Origin: Actinomycetes bacterium | GTDB taxonomy: Bacteria; Actinomycetota; Actinomycetes; S36-B12; UBA10799 | Length of the DNA: 16,917 bases | Reading direction: 5' to 3' | Assembly (NCBI GenBank): GCA_029779995.1 | Contig: JAKOZM010000493.1 | Location: forward strand, 1 to 16,917 | In this document: piece by piece, positions 1 through 7,609 of the stretch | Layout of the letters: every line of letters starts with the position of its first letter | Position numbering within the stretch: the stretch's first letter is position 1 | Program-made: the position numbers and the translations under genes | The notes under the pieces: generated by a model | The model's database searches: none | The model's input: the letters and a program-made list of their open reading frames with translations, nothing else | What the model was told of the DNA's origin: nothing

Positions 1-9
1 CTTCTCTTG

Positions 10-82
10 TAGCCCCGACGGGATTCGAACCCGCGCTACCGCCTTGAGAGGGCGGCGTGCTAGGCCACTACACAACGGGGCC
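10..82 (-). tRNA. tRNA-Glu (anticodon CTC)
   Basis: Read on the minus strand this folds as a cloverleaf. The anticodon arm is CCGCC-CTCTCAA-GGCGG with anticodon CTC, which reads GAG. The T arm is GCGGG-TTCGAAT-CCCGT. The acceptor stem begins GGCCCCG and pairs with CGGGGCT, giving a G-U at the first pair, with A as discriminator base. CCA is not encoded. It lies 23 bp downstream of tRNA-Gln on the same strand, so the two are probably one transcript. Both are substrates of the GltX encoded further right if this organism uses the usual indirect Gln-tRNA route. Confidence 0.95.
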
Positions 83-105
83 GCATGAGTCGCTATGGCG
101 TCTCG

Positions 106-177
106 CTGGGGTACCAGGACTCGAACCTAGACTAACTGGACCAGAACCAGTCGGGCTGCCAATTACCCCATACCCCA
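106..177 (-). tRNA. tRNA-Gln (anticodon CTG)
   Basis: The minus-strand cloverleaf starts TGGGGTAT and ends ATACCCC-like with discriminator G; this is the typical bacterial tRNA-Gln pattern. The anticodon loop is TTCTGGT with CTG as anticodon, which reads CAG. The T loop is TTCGAGT. CCA is not encoded. It is the upstream member of a Gln-Glu tRNA pair. The promoter must lie to the right, between position 178 and the divergent FIST gene; I see no clear -35/-10 pair there. Confidence 0.95.
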
Positions 178-325
178 AGGCATTCATGTTTGTTGTACTG
201 CTGCTGCGAAGGCAACCCCTCAAGCATACCCAACGTTCTCAAACCCTGTGAACGGTGGTCTGCGCTCGCTGGCAAGAGGATCACCACTATGGGAATAATG
301 ATGTACGGGAGCAAGGGGTGCGTAC

Positions 326-1471
326 GTGCAGACGACTCTGGTGACGTGGGGGCCGTCAGAAGGTTGGTCCATGGACCTTTCCGCCCTTGTGACGCATCCC
401 GGCAGATCGGTGGCCCTGGCCTTCGCCGACCCCCTGGTCGACGTCGTCACGGCCCTCGACGAACTGGAACGGGCACTGCCTGACGCGGCGGTCGTCGCCT
501 GCTCGACGGCAGGTCAGATCCTCGGGTCCCGCATCGATGCGGCCCCGCTGGTCCTGTCCCTGTCCACCTTCGACGATGCAGAGATCGTGTGTGCGTTCGC
601 CGTCGAGGACGGCGACGGCAGCAAAGCCATGGGCGCGCACCTCGGACGCCAGCTGATCGAGTTGGCCGGCGGCCGGCGGATCGCGGGGGTCATGGTGTTC
701 GGCGGAGGCCTGGAGACCAATGGCAGCGCCCTCGTGGACGGCTTGGCCGCCGCGTTGCCGCCGGGCACGGCATTGTCCGGCGGCCTCGCCGCGGACGGTC
801 CCCGATTCGGCCGTACCTGGGTCCGCTGCAACGGCCGGCAGGGCCATGATTGTGTGGCCGCGTTCGCCGTCGTGGGCCAGACTGTGCGCTTCCAGCACGG
901 ATCGCAGAGCGGCTGGGACGGCTTCGGTCCCGTGCGGACGATCACGCGCAGCACCGGCCACGTCCTTTTCGAACTCGACGGCCAGCCCGCCCTGAGTCTT
1001 TACAAGCAGTACTTGGGCGACCGCGCCGAGGATCTGCCGGGATCGGCGCTGCTGTTCCCATTGACCGTTCAGGCACCGGATGGCTCGTCGGCCGTGGTGC
1101 GCACCATCCTGTCGGTGGACGAGTCGACGCAATCGATGACCTTTGCCGGGGACGTCCCGCAAGGCTGGACCGCGCGGCTGATGTGGACCACCGTCGAGAG
1201 TCTTGTGGAGGGTGCCAGCGAGGCTGCGACGGAGGCATCGCAGAGCGAGATCGGGTTGGCAGTGGCCGTCTCCTGCGTCGGCCGGCGCCTCGTGCTCGGT
1301 CACCGCACAGACGAGGAACTCGAGTGTGTGGTCGACGTGATCGGGCAGCAGACACCGCTGATCGGCTTCTACAGTTATGGCGAGATCACCCCGGTCGGAG
1401 GCCGGTGTCAATTACACAACCAGACCATGACCATCACGACCATTACCGAGCCGGCGGGCGTGCCGCAATGA
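326..1471 (+). CDS. FIST-domain sensor protein (FIST_N + FIST_C)
   Basis: This is a 381-aa soluble protein with the two-part FIST architecture. The N-terminal domain covers about residues 20-205 and includes the typical CSTAGQI stretch. The linker ELDGQPAL starts near residue 216. The C-terminal domain ends with the hallmark GFYSYGEI (347-354) followed by LHNQTMT. FIST domains are ligand sensors; some bind heme and nitric oxide (NosP type), and others are proposed to bind small molecules such as amino acids. The ligand here cannot be read from sequence. The GTG start is preceded by an AAGGGG ribosome-binding site about 7 nt upstream. The stop overlaps the start of the next gene (ATGA), so the two are translationally coupled. 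This makes the protein the likely input module for the GGDEF-EAL enzyme downstream. There is no signal peptide or membrane segment. Confidence 0.88.
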   Translation: MQTTLVTWGPSEGWSMDLSALVTHPGRSVALAFADPLVDVVTALDELERALPDAAVVACSTAGQILGSRIDAAPLVLSLSTFDDAEIVCAFAVEDGDGSKAMGAHLGRQLIELAGGRRIAGVMVFGGGLETNGSALVDGLAAALPPGTALSGGLAADGPRFGRTWVRCNGRQGHDCVAAFAVVGQTVRFQHGSQSGWDGFGPVRTITRSTGHVLFELDGQPALSLYKQYLGDRAEDLPGSALLFPLTVQAPDGSSAVVRTILSVDESTQSMTFAGDVPQGWTARLMWTTVESLVEGASEAATEASQSEIGLAVAVSCVGRRLVLGHRTDEELECVVDVIGQQTPLIGFYSYGEITPVGGRCQLHNQTMTITTITEPAGVPQ

Positions 1472-3330
1472 CCGCCCACGATCTTCACCGCACCCTGCAG
1501 CGTCAACTCACCCGCTGCGCGATCCCTCTCGAGGAGGTCTCCGACCCCCGCTACCTCGACCTGCTGGGCCGGGTGTCGCACTTCTACGAGGACGCTGAGA
1601 AGCAACGGTATCTCCATGACCGGGCGTTCCTGTTGGCCTCGACGGAGATGCAGACGCTGTACGAACGTCTGGAGCAGGCGAGCCAGTCTGCGGCGGCCGT
1701 TCAGCGCGACCGGCTGCAGGCCGTCTTCGACACCGCAGCGACTGGACTGATCGTCCTGGAACCCGACGGCACGATCTTCGACATCAACGATGTGGCGCAG
1801 TCGGTGCTGGGCACCCTCGACCCCAGCGCACTGCACCAGCCACTGGATGCGGTGCTGAAGCCGGCATCTTCTTCGGACCACACCCTCAGCGAACTCGATC
1901 ACGCCATCCGACACGGCAAGAACTGGCGTTCCCCCGACACTGCTGTGCGCGGACACCACGGTGACACGTTCAGCGCGGCCCTGCTCTACCGAGCGATGGC
2001 CACCGGTGGCGGTGTCCTGGCCATCGAGGACATCACCGAACGTAAGCAAGCGCAGGCTGAGTTGCTCTGGCGGGCGAACCACGACCAACTGACGGGTCTG
2101 CTCAACCGCGCCGCCCTGATGGAACAGATCCAGCGAGCGCTGCAGCGCGCACGGCGATACGAGCACCGGATCGCTGTGATGTTCCTTGACCTCGACCGCT
2201 TCAAGCGGGTCAACGACACCCTTGGCCACGCCGCCGGTGACGCACTGCTGGTCGAATGTGCGGCCCGGATCAGTACTGTGATGCGCGAGGTGGACACGGT
2301 CGCCAGGCTCGGTGGGGACGAGTTCGTCGTGGTCTGCGAGAACCTGATCCAGACCGACGACGCCCACGTCATCGCTGACCGGCTCGTGGACATCATCGCC
2401 AAGCCGTTCGACATCGGTGACGACGTGGCTTTTGTGGATGCCAGTGTCGGCATCGCCACCACCGACGGGCACAACATCGATCCGGACCGGCTCCTGCGCG
2501 ACGCCGATGTGGCGCTGTACGAGGCCAAGGAGCACCCGGGCTCGGCGATCGTGGTCTACAAGGAGGCCATGATCACCCGCATTCAGCACGGTCTGGACCT
2601 GGAACGCCGGATGCGCCGCGGGCTGGACAACGACGAGTTCACGGTGGCCTATCAGCCGATCTTCCGGCTGCCGGGCAAGGCCTTCGTCGGCTACGAGGCG
2701 CTGGCCCGCTGGACGTCATCGGGTCAGCTGGTCCCGCCGGACGAGTTCATCCCGGTGGCCGAGGAGGCCGGCCTGCTCGATGAGATCGGGCGCCGCGTGA
2801 TCATGGCTGCGATGCACTTCGCCCATGACTGCCCGCCCGGCACGCTGATGTTCGTCAACGTCGCGCCCAGCCAGGTCGCCTCCCCCGACTTCGTGCAGTG
2901 GTTCGACTCGGCGCTGCAGTTGACGGGGGCGGATCCGCACGACCTGTTCCTGGAGATCACGGAGATGTCAGCGATCACCGACTACGCCATCCATCCGATC
3001 CTGGGGCGGCTGCGGGGCCGCGGCGCCCGGGTGGCCCTGGATGACTTCGGTGTCGGCCACTCCTCCCTGGCCTCGCTGCACAGTCTGCCGGTCGATCTGA
3101 TCAAGGTCGACCGGGCGTTCCTCGCGAATGCCAGCCATGACCCGCGGGCGGCCGCGATCGCCAAGATGGTCTGCGACCTCGGCCACCAGTTGGGCATCGA
3201 GGTGCTCGCCGAGGGTGTCGAACAGCCCGAACATCTGGCCATCCTCGATGACATCGGCTGCACGCTGGGGCAGGGCTTCCACTTGGGTCGCCCGGCGGAC
3301 CGGGAAACCGCAGCCAGCTATCTCCCCTGA
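1468..3330 (+). CDS. PAS-GGDEF-EAL cyclic-di-GMP synthase/phosphodiesterase
   Basis: This 620-aa protein makes and/or degrades cyclic di-GMP. Residues 1-80 are helical and probably coiled, a PAS domain spans about 82-195, GGDEF about 200-360, and EAL about 385-618. The GGDEF active site is intact (GGDEF 282-286), and the RxxD product-inhibition site (R273-D276) is at the canonical five-residue distance. The EAL domain also looks catalytically complete: EALAR from 410, NVAPSQ, LEITE, DDFG, IKVDR, AEGVE and LGQGF are all present. It may therefore do both reactions under sensory control. There is no membrane segment, so it should act in the cytoplasm. The ATG overlaps the stop of the FIST gene by 4 nt, which decides the start, because the open frame runs much further upstream inside that gene. 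It converges on gltX with only 5 bp between the stops. Confidence 0.95.
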   Translation: MTAHDLHRTLQRQLTRCAIPLEEVSDPRYLDLLGRVSHFYEDAEKQRYLHDRAFLLASTEMQTLYERLEQASQSAAAVQRDRLQAVFDTAATGLIVLEPDGTIFDINDVAQSVLGTLDPSALHQPLDAVLKPASSSDHTLSELDHAIRHGKNWRSPDTAVRGHHGDTFSAALLYRAMATGGGVLAIEDITERKQAQAELLWRANHDQLTGLLNRAALMEQIQRALQRARRYEHRIAVMFLDLDRFKRVNDTLGHAAGDALLVECAARISTVMREVDTVARLGGDEFVVVCENLIQTDDAHVIADRLVDIIAKPFDIGDDVAFVDASVGIATTDGHNIDPDRLLRDADVALYEAKEHPGSAIVVYKEAMITRIQHGLDLERRMRRGLDNDEFTVAYQPIFRLPGKAFVGYEALARWTSSGQLVPPDEFIPVAEEAGLLDEIGRRVIMAAMHFAHDCPPGTLMFVNVAPSQVASPDFVQWFDSALQLTGADPHDLFLEITEMSAITDYAIHPILGRLRGRGARVALDDFGVGHSSLASLHSLPVDLIKVDRAFLANASHDPRAAAIAKMVCDLGHQLGIEVLAEGVEQPEHLAILDDIGCTLGQGFHLGRPADRETAASYLP

Positions 3331-3339
3331 CCCGGTCAG
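3327..3339. other. Short palindrome spanning two convergent stop codons
   Basis: CTGAC-CCG-GTCAG is a perfect 5-bp stem with a 3-nt loop. It contains the TGA of the GGDEF-EAL gene on the plus strand and the TGA of gltX on the minus strand. There is no T tract on either side, so it is at best a weak terminator. No other terminator separates these convergent genes. Confidence 0.35.
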
Positions 3340-4790
3340 CCCTCCAGCACTGCCCGAAGCCGTGCCAACGACTGTTCGCGGCCGAGGAGTTCCATCGACT
3401 CGAACAGCGGTGGCGACACGCGGCGGCCCGTGACTGCCACGCGAACGGGCCCGAACGCGAGCTTCGGTTTGATGCCCAGACCGGCCACCAGGGCCTCTCG
3501 CAGCACCTCCTGAATCGGGCCGGCGGCGAAGTCGTCCAGCGGTTCCAGCGCCTCCCAAGCCGCTCGCACGACCTCCCGGCCCTGCTCCGTCAGCACCTTC
3601 TGGGCATCGTCGGGATTCACTTCGAAACCGGCTCCGGCGAAGAGGAAGCCCAGCATCCCGGGCGCCTGTGCGAGTGTCTCCAGTCGCTCCTGGACCAGCG
3701 GCGTGGCCGCCACCAGGAGGTCGCGCTGGTCCTGGCTGATCTGCAGTCCGAGGACACCGTCGCGCTGCAGGAAGGGCACCATGCGATCAGCCAGGTCGCT
3801 GGCATCCAGCGCTCGGATCCAGTCCCCGTTGATGGCTGTGCACTTCTTGAGATCGAAGCGTGCCGGGTTCGGGTTGACCCGCGAGATGTCGAACGCCGCG
3901 GCCATCTCCTGCAAGCTGAAGAACTCCCGATCCTCCCCGATCGACCAGCCGAGCAGCGCCAGGTAGTTGACCAGCGCCTCCGGCAGATAACCCTCGTCGA
4001 CGTACATCTGGAAGTTGGACTGCGGGTCACGTTTGCTCAGCTTCTTGTTGCCCTCCCCCATCACGTACGGCAGGTGTCCGAACCGCGGAACCGGCGCACC
4101 GAGGGCTTCGTACATGGCCAATTGCCGGGGGGTGCTGGACAACAGATCCTCACCGCGCAGCACGTGGGTGATCTGCATGGCGATGTCGTCCACGGGGTTC
4201 ACCAGGGTATACAGCGGTTCCCCGTTGGCGCGCACGATCACGAAGTCGGGCACGTGGGCACCCTTGATCTCCAGCGGCCCGCGGACCAGATCGTCCCACC
4301 TCCAGTCCTTGTCAGGCATCAACACGCGGATGACCGGCTGCCGGCCCTGCGCTTCGAACTGCGCCACCTGCTCCGCGCTCAGGTGGCGGCAGGTGCCCTC
4401 ATAACCAGGTGCGCGGTTCTCGGCGCGGGCGACCTCGCGTCGCTGCTCCAACTCCTCCGGTGTGCAGTAGCACCGGTACGCCTTGCCCTGTTCGAGTAGA
4501 TCGGCGGCGACCTGCGCGTACAGCTCCATCCGCTGGGACTGCCGGTAGGGCTCGTGCGGCCCCCCGACCTCAGGACCCTCGTCCCAGTCGAGATGTAACC
4601 AACGCAAGGCGTCGACCAGCGCCTGGTAACTCTGCTCGGAGTCGCGGGCGGAGTCGGTGTCCTCGATGCGGAACACGAAGGTGCCACCAGTGTGCCGGGC
4701 GTAGGCCCAGTTGAACAGGGCCGTGCGGATCATCCCGACATGCGGGTTGCCGGTGGGCGAAGGACAGAACCGGACGCGAACGTCACTCAT
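3336..4790 (-). CDS. gltX: Glutamyl-tRNA synthetase
   Basis: This 484-aa class I aminoacyl-tRNA synthetase attaches glutamate to tRNA-Glu. In organisms without GlnRS it also misacylates tRNA-Gln for later amidation by GatCAB. The HIGH-type motif is H17-V-G-M within [11 protein letters not shown], the RIEDTD motif is present, and the KMSKS-type loop is KLSKR at 250-254. Length is normal for the family. The ATG overlaps the stop of the FAH-family gene upstream by 4 nt (ATGA), so the two are co-translated from one mRNA. Its two likely substrate tRNAs, Glu and Gln, lie about 3.2 kb further along the same strand. The 3' end faces the GGDEF-EAL gene. It is intact and ordinary in every visible way. 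Confidence 0.97.
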   Translation of the reverse strand: MSDVRVRFCPSPTGNPHVGMIRTALFNWAYARHTGGTFVFRIEDTDSARDSEQSYQALVDALRWLHLDWDEGPEVGGPHEPYRQSQRMELYAQVAADLLEQGKAYRCYCTPEELEQRREVARAENRAPGYEGTCRHLSAEQVAQFEAQGRQPVIRVLMPDKDWRWDDLVRGPLEIKGAHVPDFVIVRANGEPLYTLVNPVDDIAMQITHVLRGEDLLSSTPRQLAMYEALGAPVPRFGHLPYVMGEGNKKLSKRDPQSNFQMYVDEGYLPEALVNYLALLGWSIGEDREFFSLQEMAAAFDISRVNPNPARFDLKKCTAINGDWIRALDASDLADRMVPFLQRDGVLGLQISQDQRDLLVAATPLVQERLETLAQAPGMLGFLFAGAGFEVNPDDAQKVLTEQGREVVRAAWEALEPLDDFAAGPIQEVLREALVAGLGIKPKLAFGPVRVAVTGRRVSPPLFESMELLGREQSLARLRAVLEG

Positions 4791-5566
4791 GCGAAGACTC
4801 CTGTGTCGCTGACGATGTTGTCGAGGGTGCCGATCCCCTCGATGGTGACGGTCACCAGATCCCCGTTCCGCAGTGGTCCGACACCTGCGGGCGTTCCAGT
4901 CAGGATGACGTCACCGGGGACCAGCGTCATCACCGAACTGATCCACGAGACGAGCTCCGCGACGCTGCGAACCATGTCGGCCGTCGAGGCGTCCTGGCGC
5001 ATCTGCTCGTTGACCTCACACTCGATGCCGACATCGTCAGGGTCGATGTCGGTCTCGATCCATGGTCCGAGCGGGCAGAATGTGTCGAACCCTTTGGCGC
5101 GCCCCCACTGACCGTCTCGGGCCTGCAAGTCGCGCGCAGTCACGTCGTTGGCGCAGGTGTAGCCGAGGATGACTTCCGCCACTCGATCCTCGGGGACGTC
5201 CTTGCACAGTCGTCCGATGACGACCGCCAGTTCAGCTTCATGGTCGACCCGATCCGATTGTGCGGGCAGCCGGATCACACCTTCTGGACCGATCACCGCC
5301 GTCGAGGGCTTGAGGAAGATCATGGGTTCGGCGGGCACCTGCCCGCCCAGCTCTGCGGCGTGGTCCCCATAGTTCTTCGCCACTGCGATGATCTTGGTCG
5401 GCAGGACCGGTGCCAACAGGGTGACGTCGTCGAGGTCATGCACCTCACCGGTCACCTGCATCTCCGCCCCGGCGGGGAATGGGGCCCCCGTCAACTGGTG
5501 CACGTCTTGGCCGTCCACGATGCCGTAGGAGACCTCATTGTCGAAGCGGTACCGCGCGATCCTCAC
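4787..5566 (-). CDS. Fumarylacetoacetate hydrolase (FAH) family protein
   Basis: The product is a 259-aa enzyme of the FAH superfamily. These proteins are metal-dependent and act on acylpyruvate-type or 2-oxo acids (hydrolase, isomerase or decarboxylase); the substrate of this one cannot be told from sequence. The conserved metal ligands are visible as E110 and E112 in [12 protein letters not shown] and D141 in [18 protein letters not shown] and [10 protein letters not shown] are also typical. I chose the GTG at 5566 because the family usually begins MRIARY-like. A TACACT -10 box ends 8 nt before it, giving a nearly leaderless mRNA. An ATG 33 nt further upstream (5599) is in frame, but it would put coding sequence over that -10 box. 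The gene overlaps gltX by 4 nt, so this promoter probably also drives gltX. Confidence 0.88.
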   Translation of the reverse strand: MRIARYRFDNEVSYGIVDGQDVHQLTGAPFPAGAEMQVTGEVHDLDDVTLLAPVLPTKIIAVAKNYGDHAAELGGQVPAEPMIFLKPSTAVIGPEGVIRLPAQSDRVDHEAELAVVIGRLCKDVPEDRVAEVILGYTCANDVTARDLQARDGQWGRAKGFDTFCPLGPWIETDIDPDDVGIECEVNEQMRQDASTADMVRSVAELVSWISSVMTLVPGDVILTGTPAGVGPLRNGDLVTVTIEGIGTLDNIVSDTGVFA

Positions 5567-5574
5567 GAAGTACG

Positions 5575-5615
5575 AGTGTAGGCGGTCGCCGCCGGACATC
5601 CGGTCGGCCGCCTAC
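5575..5615 (-). promoter_or_regulatory. FAH-gltX promoter region with nested palindrome
   Basis: On the minus strand a TACACT hexamer (5575-5580) sits 8 nt before the GTG of the FAH gene. It overlaps one arm of an inverted repeat, GTAGGCGG (5608-5615) with CCGCCTAC (5578-5585). Inside is a second perfect palindrome, CCGGA-CA-TCCGG (5592-5603), near where the -35 would lie. The placement suggests an operator. If transcription starts further upstream, the same DNA would make a long hairpin in front of the gene. Both readings are inference. Confidence 0.5.
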
Positions 5616-5852
5616 CGCTCAGCAGGCGGCCAGGACCTCGCGCACTTGCAGCCAGCTGTCCGACCCTGTCGGGTCGCGCAGTGGGCACGCGGAAAGTCGC
5701 GCAACGTATCACTGGCGGCGATCGGGTCGTGAAAGTGGGCGTCCGCGCCAAGTACGGGAGATCGCTAAGGGAGCATGCTGCTCCGGCGGCTCAGCGGTCT
5801 GCAACTCATCCGCTGACACGACCGCAGCCTACTCCTTGATCATTCGGGTTGA
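5616..5852. other. cimA-FAH spacer with two small hairpins
   Basis: I find no convincing gene in this stretch. Two short stems lie 3' of cimA on its strand: TCAGCGG with CCGCTGA (5791-5797 and 5810-5816, 12-nt loop), and GGAGCA with TGCTCC (5770-5775 and 5779-5784, 3-nt loop). Neither has a T tract. They could slow or end cimA transcription, which fits the FAH gene having its own promoter. They could also be chance. Confidence 0.3.
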
Positions 5853-7433
5853 TCAGCCACGTGGCCCCGCCGACAACAACCCGTATGCGACCGCATCCTC
5901 GAGGGCCATCCACGAGGCGGCGATGACGTTCTCATGCACTCCGACGGTGTCCCAGCGCTGGGTGCCGTCGCTGGACCCGACCAGGGTCCGGGTGACGGCG
6001 GCGGTGCCCTTGACACCCTCCAGGATGCGCACCTTGTAGTCCACGAGTTGGACCTCGGCCAGTTCCGGATGCACCTCCTGCAAAGCAGACCGCAGGGCGT
6101 TGTCCAAGGCGTTCACAGGCCCGTTGCCCTCGCCCACCGCCACGACCCGGCGTTCGCCGATCACCACCTTGACGGTGGCCTCGCTGACCACCTCGCCGTC
6201 AATACGTTGCTCGACGATCGTGCGCCAGCTCTCGACGCTGAAGGGACGCAAACGCCCGTGTTCCCGCTCGTCCACGATCAGCAGCTCGAAGGAGGCGTCG
6301 GCGGCTTCGAACGTCCAGCCCTTGGCCTCCATCTCCTTGACCCGATCGGTGACGCGCGACAGCAGCGCCGGGTCACGGGAAAGGTCGTAGCCGAGCTCCT
6401 TGCCCTTCAGTTCCACCGACGCCCGGCCGGCCATCTCGGTTACCAGGACCCGCATGTCGTTGCCGACCGCACCGGCGTCCTCGTGGTTGTACAACTCGTA
6501 GTTGACCTTCAGCGCACTGGCGTGCAGACCGGCCTTGTGCGCGAAAGAGCTCACGCCCACGTACGGCTGATGGGTGTCCGGGGCGATGTTGGCGATCTCG
6601 GCGATGGCGTGGCTGATCCGCATCGACTCCCGCAGATGGCCGGCGGGCAGCACCTGCATGCCCAGTTTGAGTTCGAGATTGGCCGACACGACAAACAGGT
6701 CCGCGTTGCCTGTGCGCTCGCCGTAGCCATTGGCGGTGCACTGGGCGTGGGTGACACCGGCCTGCACAGCCGTGACCGTATTGGCCACTGCACACCCGGT
6801 GTCGTCCTGACAGTGGATGCCCAACCGGCCCTCGACGCGCGCGCGCACGTCGGAGACGATCTCGTGGATCCCGACCGGCAGCATCCCGCCGTTGGTGTCG
6901 CACATGACCGCGGCGTCGGCGCCAGCCTGCAGGGCTGTGCGGACCACGCTGACCGCGTAGTCGTTGTCATGTTTGTACCCGTCGAAGAAGTGCTCGCAGT
7001 CCACGAAGACCTGCCGGCCCTGGGCGCGCAGGTACTCCACCGTTTCGCGCACCATGGCGAGGTTCTCCTCGGGGGTGGTGCGCAACGCCTCGTGGACGTG
7101 ACGGATGTCGGACTTGGCCACCAGTGTGACGACCGGTGCCTGGCTGGCCAGCAGTGCGGCCACCTGCGGATCCTGCGCGACGGGCACGCCGGCCTTGCGG
7201 GTCGCGCCGAAGGCGACCAGGGTGGCATTGCGCAGTTTGAGTTCAGTGGCGGCCCGGGCGAAGAACTCGGTGTCCTTGGGCATGGCGCCGGGCCAGCCCC
7301 CCTCGATGAAACCCACGCCGTACTCATCGAGCAGGCGGCAAATGGCGAGCTTGTCCTCCACCGAGAAGGAGATGCCCTCACGCTGGGCGCCATCGCGCAG
7401 CGTGGTGTCGAACAACTGGAACTGCTCGTCCAT
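5853..7433 (-). CDS. cimA: Citramalate synthase
   Basis: This 526-aa enzyme of the isopropylmalate/homocitrate synthase family condenses pyruvate with acetyl-CoA to (R)-citramalate. That reaction is the entry to the threonine-independent route to 2-oxobutyrate and isoleucine. It has an HMGL-like TIM barrel with FDTTLRDG near residues 8-15 and the NGYGERTGNADL loop. A C-terminal LeuA-type regulatory domain (about 390-526) is the usual site of end-product feedback. The metal-site motif reads H207-C-Q-D-D rather than the HxHND of LeuA. I start at the ATG at 7433, because GGAAGGA lies 5 nt upstream; for the ATG at 7439 the same SD would abut the start codon. It is preceded by a leader peptide and an intrinsic terminator (separate entries). 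The citramalate assignment over another 2-isopropylmalate-synthase-like function rests on overall family resemblance. Confidence 0.9.
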   Translation of the reverse strand: MDEQFQLFDTTLRDGAQREGISFSVEDKLAICRLLDEYGVGFIEGGWPGAMPKDTEFFARAATELKLRNATLVAFGATRKAGVPVAQDPQVAALLASQAPVVTLVAKSDIRHVHEALRTTPEENLAMVRETVEYLRAQGRQVFVDCEHFFDGYKHDNDYAVSVVRTALQAGADAAVMCDTNGGMLPVGIHEIVSDVRARVEGRLGIHCQDDTGCAVANTVTAVQAGVTHAQCTANGYGERTGNADLFVVSANLELKLGMQVLPAGHLRESMRISHAIAEIANIAPDTHQPYVGVSSFAHKAGLHASALKVNYELYNHEDAGAVGNDMRVLVTEMAGRASVELKGKELGYDLSRDPALLSRVTDRVKEMEAKGWTFEAADASFELLIVDEREHGRLRPFSVESWRTIVEQRIDGEVVSEATVKVVIGERRVVAVGEGNGPVNALDNALRSALQEVHPELAEVQLVDYKVRILEGVKGTAAVTRTLVGSSDGTQRWDTVGVHENVIAASWMALEDAVAYGLLSAGPRG

Positions 7434-7449
7434 ATTCATCCTTCCAACG

Positions 7450-7480
7450 AAAAACCCCCGGGCCCGAAGGCACGAGGGTT
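7450..7480 (-). terminator. Intrinsic terminator (attenuator) in the cimA leader
   Basis: On the minus strand AACCCTCGTGCC and GGCCCGGGGGTT form a 12-position stem. It has one mismatch and one G-U pair, is closed by a TTCG tetraloop, and runs directly into five T residues. It lies after the leader peptide and ends about 11 nt before the cimA ribosome-binding site. It would therefore stop transcription before cimA, not end ilvE, whose stop is 130 nt upstream with a separate leader ORF in between. Confidence 0.82.
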
Positions 7481-7481
7481 A

Positions 7482-7512
7482 GCGCATCGACCAAGCGGTT
7501 CAGCCGATGCGC
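7482..7512 (-). promoter_or_regulatory. cimA leader hairpin overlapping the leader-peptide stop
   Basis: GCGCATCG and CGATGCGC pair perfectly over 8 bp (7505-7512 with 7482-7489) around a 15-nt loop that contains the leader peptide's TGA. A ribosome stalled on the ATT-ATT codons just upstream would block this stem. This is the place of the 1:2 pause hairpin of a classical attenuator. I could not trace a convincing antiterminator by eye. Confidence 0.7.
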
Positions 7513-7538
7513 CCTTCAATAATGAGCGCGGTACGCAC
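7500..7538 (-). CDS. cimA leader peptide (MRTALIIEGRIG)
   Basis: This 12-codon ORF starts with GTG and ends with TGA inside the loop of the leader hairpin. It encodes Leu-Ile-Ile (CTC ATT ATT) in mid-peptide and a third Ile two codons before the stop, so 4 of 12 residues are branched-chain. There is no Shine-Dalgarno. A CACACT hexamer ends 6 nt before the GTG, the spacing of the other leaderless starts in this window. Order and spacing (leader ORF, stop-overlapping hairpin, terminator, cimA) match ribosome-mediated attenuation that senses charged Ile and perhaps Leu tRNA. The peptide is inferred from arrangement, not from homology. Confidence 0.65.
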   Translation of the reverse strand: MRTALIIEGRIG

Positions 7539-7544
7539 ACGATC

Positions 7545-7550
7545 AGTGTG
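7545..7550 (-). promoter_or_regulatory. Candidate -10 box for the cimA leader transcript
   Basis: CACACT lies 6 nt upstream of the leader-peptide GTG on the minus strand, about 60 nt after the ilvE stop. It fits the loose nAnnnT pattern and spacing seen before other starts here. No -35 box is recognisable. If it is not used, the leader is transcribed from the leuB promoter through ilvE. Confidence 0.35.
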
Positions 7551-7609
7551 GCACAGGTGCCCAACGGGCCACCAGCGGGTCGGTCCGTGGTCGTGCTGAC
7601 ACAGCCACC

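Noticed and set aside
1..177. tRNA-associated integration site
   Set aside because: No repeated tRNA 3' end, integrase or phage gene is visible in the window.
356..1411. Minus-strand open frame opposite the FIST gene
   Set aside because: The plus strand carries an unmistakable FIST protein with an SD and coupling to the next gene. The antisense product has no recognisable motif.
5567..5599. FAH start at the ATG at 5599
   Set aside because: The added residues (MSGGDRLHSYF) are not family-like, and the coding sequence would overlie the TACACT box and an arm of the palindrome. It remains possible.
7440..7609. T-box riboswitch or ilvE terminator explanation for the cimA leader
   Set aside because: I see no T-box sequence or specifier arm. 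The terminator lies after an Ile-rich short ORF and right before the cimA SD, which fits attenuation of cimA better than termination of ilvE.
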